Below, in pieces: positions 63,413 through 64,000 of a stretch of DNA of 64,000 bases. The position numbers and the translations under genes are program-made. Source of the stretch: Calliphora vicina. Lineage: Eukaryota > Arthropoda > Insecta > Diptera > Calliphoridae. The stretch is taken from positions 90,628,858 to 90,692,857 of the forward strand of contig NC_088782.1 of assembly GCF_958450345.1 (NCBI RefSeq). Reading direction: 5' to 3'. The notes beneath the pieces were generated by a model. It searched no databases. It was not told where the DNA came from and saw only the letters and a list, made by a program, of their open reading frames with translations. The first letter of the stretch is position 1, and every line of letters starts with the position of its first letter.

Positions 63413-63463
63413 AACGAGCTAGCACTATGGGGCAAGAGCTAGCTCCCACATCTGAGGGCCCCA
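63403..63463 (+). promoter_or_regulatory. -1 frameshift signal: T TTA AAC plus predicted pseudoknot
   Basis: T TTA AAC (63403-63409) in gag phase directly precedes TAA. Spacer 6 nt; stem 1 GAGCTAGC (63416-63423) with GCTAGCTC (63438-63445), 8 perfect pairs; loop TGGGGC (63428-63433) with GCCCCA (63458-63463), 6 pairs. Loops of 4, 4 and 12 nt. Copy A keeps the heptamer and both stems (one G-C becomes G-U). Pol is open in the -1 frame from the slip site. Confidence 0.8.
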
Positions 63464-64000
63464 CAATCTCCATATCAGTAATGCAGCAGAAAAATAGCAA
63501 TCTTACGGCTAGTGGATACATCAACGGTCAGAAACACATTTTTACTATAGACACAGGAGCGTCGCAGTCCATAGTCAAGCCCGATTTAGTCAAAAACACA
63601 ATTGAACAATTACGTGTAAGTCTGCGCACAGCTCCTGGGGAGCCAGCCACTGTCTATGGTAAAGTAAATGTGAAAGTAACCATTGCCAATGTTAGCGTCA
63701 ATCATGTATTTATTGTTGCCGATATTGTGGACAAAGTAATCATTGGTGCTGATTTCATGATTACTCACGGCATTACTTTGGATATGGGACAAAAAGTTAT
63801 GATTTGGCGAAATGTGGAAATACCCCTTGACGTCGGATATGAAAATAGGACCCAAGTAAGAAAGCTAGTTACCGTCGAGCATCAGAGACTACCACCACAG
63901 TCAGAAACTTTAGTATGGGCCTGTATGGAGGGAGATTATGAGGACAACAGTTTGTGGGTGGTAGAACCAGCAGAAATAAAAAGTGATCTTATAACAGCAA
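63409..64000 (+). CDS. pol: Gypsy copy B pol, 5' part (protease), runs off window
   Basis: Open in the -1 frame from the slip site to the window end. Sequence includes MGQELAPTSEGP, the retropepsin FTIDTGASQSIV, a IVADIVDKVIIGADFMIT flap/second hydrophobic-Gly region, and WRNVEIPLDVG. Copy A carries three lesions in this region that are absent here. RT and integrase would follow beyond 64000. Confidence 0.85.

Overview
This window looks like repeat-dense DNA from a higher fly (Diptera, probably calyptrate). The evidence is very AT-rich sequence, several DINE-1/mini-me-like (Helentron-type) repeats with GTCY-rich tracts, an ITmD37E-type mariner, piggyBac, Jockey-clade LINE, CsRn1-clade and tRNA-Leu-primed gypsy elements, and many hAT/Harbinger-type MITEs. 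The species is inferred, not proven. I recognise no host exon, tRNA or rRNA. Every coding stretch that can be named belongs to a transposable element.

Layout. 1-4 kb: end of a DINE-like repeat, a hAT fossil, three terminal-inverted-repeat (TIR) MITEs and short tandem repeats. 4.0-9.5 kb: a DNA transposon with about 1.2-kb TIRs, each built of a ~187-bp sub-repeat, around a two-piece transposase; one TIR arm carries a nested MITE. 10.2-11.5 kb: a near-perfect DD37E mariner. 13.5-21.7 kb: a piggyBac copy (TTAA target duplication) containing a hAT element (8-bp duplication) and a complete CsRn1-clade LTR retrotransposon with identical 139-bp LTRs. 22-24.5 kb: a Helitron-like end and a Transib/RAG1-like fossil. 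24.6-29.6 kb: three unrelated tandem-repeat blocks, one with a three-monomer higher-order period and a cleanly inserted 0.8-kb DINE-like element. 29.7-32 kb: a TA-flanked element and a Harbinger-type element with nested MITEs. 32.8-37.3 kb: a short TIR element split by an intact two-ORF Jockey-clade LINE with a 12-13 bp target duplication. 37.4-42 kb: hAT pieces, a foldback derivative of the 4-9.5 kb transposon, a gypsy pol fragment and a perfect 61-bp palindrome.

44.4-57 kb is one nested insertion stack: a dispersed repeat is split by a TIR element, which is split by a hAT (8-bp duplication CCTGTTAC on both sides, 11.3 kb apart). That hAT is split by an IR/DR Tc1 element, itself split by a hAT MITE, and by a 7-kb DINE-like unit whose inside is a ~5-kb array of a 31-bp minisatellite plus three MITEs. 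57-64 kb: two copies of a tRNA-Leu-primed gypsy in tandem sharing one 601-bp LTR; the upstream copy is broken and the downstream copy runs off the window.

The main functional signals are the gag/pol junctions of the two gypsy families. Each has a canonical slippery heptamer (A AAA AAC or T TTA AAC) directly before the gag stop codon, followed at 6-7 nt by a stem whose loop can pair downstream as an H-type pseudoknot. This implies -1 ribosomal frameshifting. The most nearly complete elements are the CsRn1-clade element, the LINE and the DD37E mariner.
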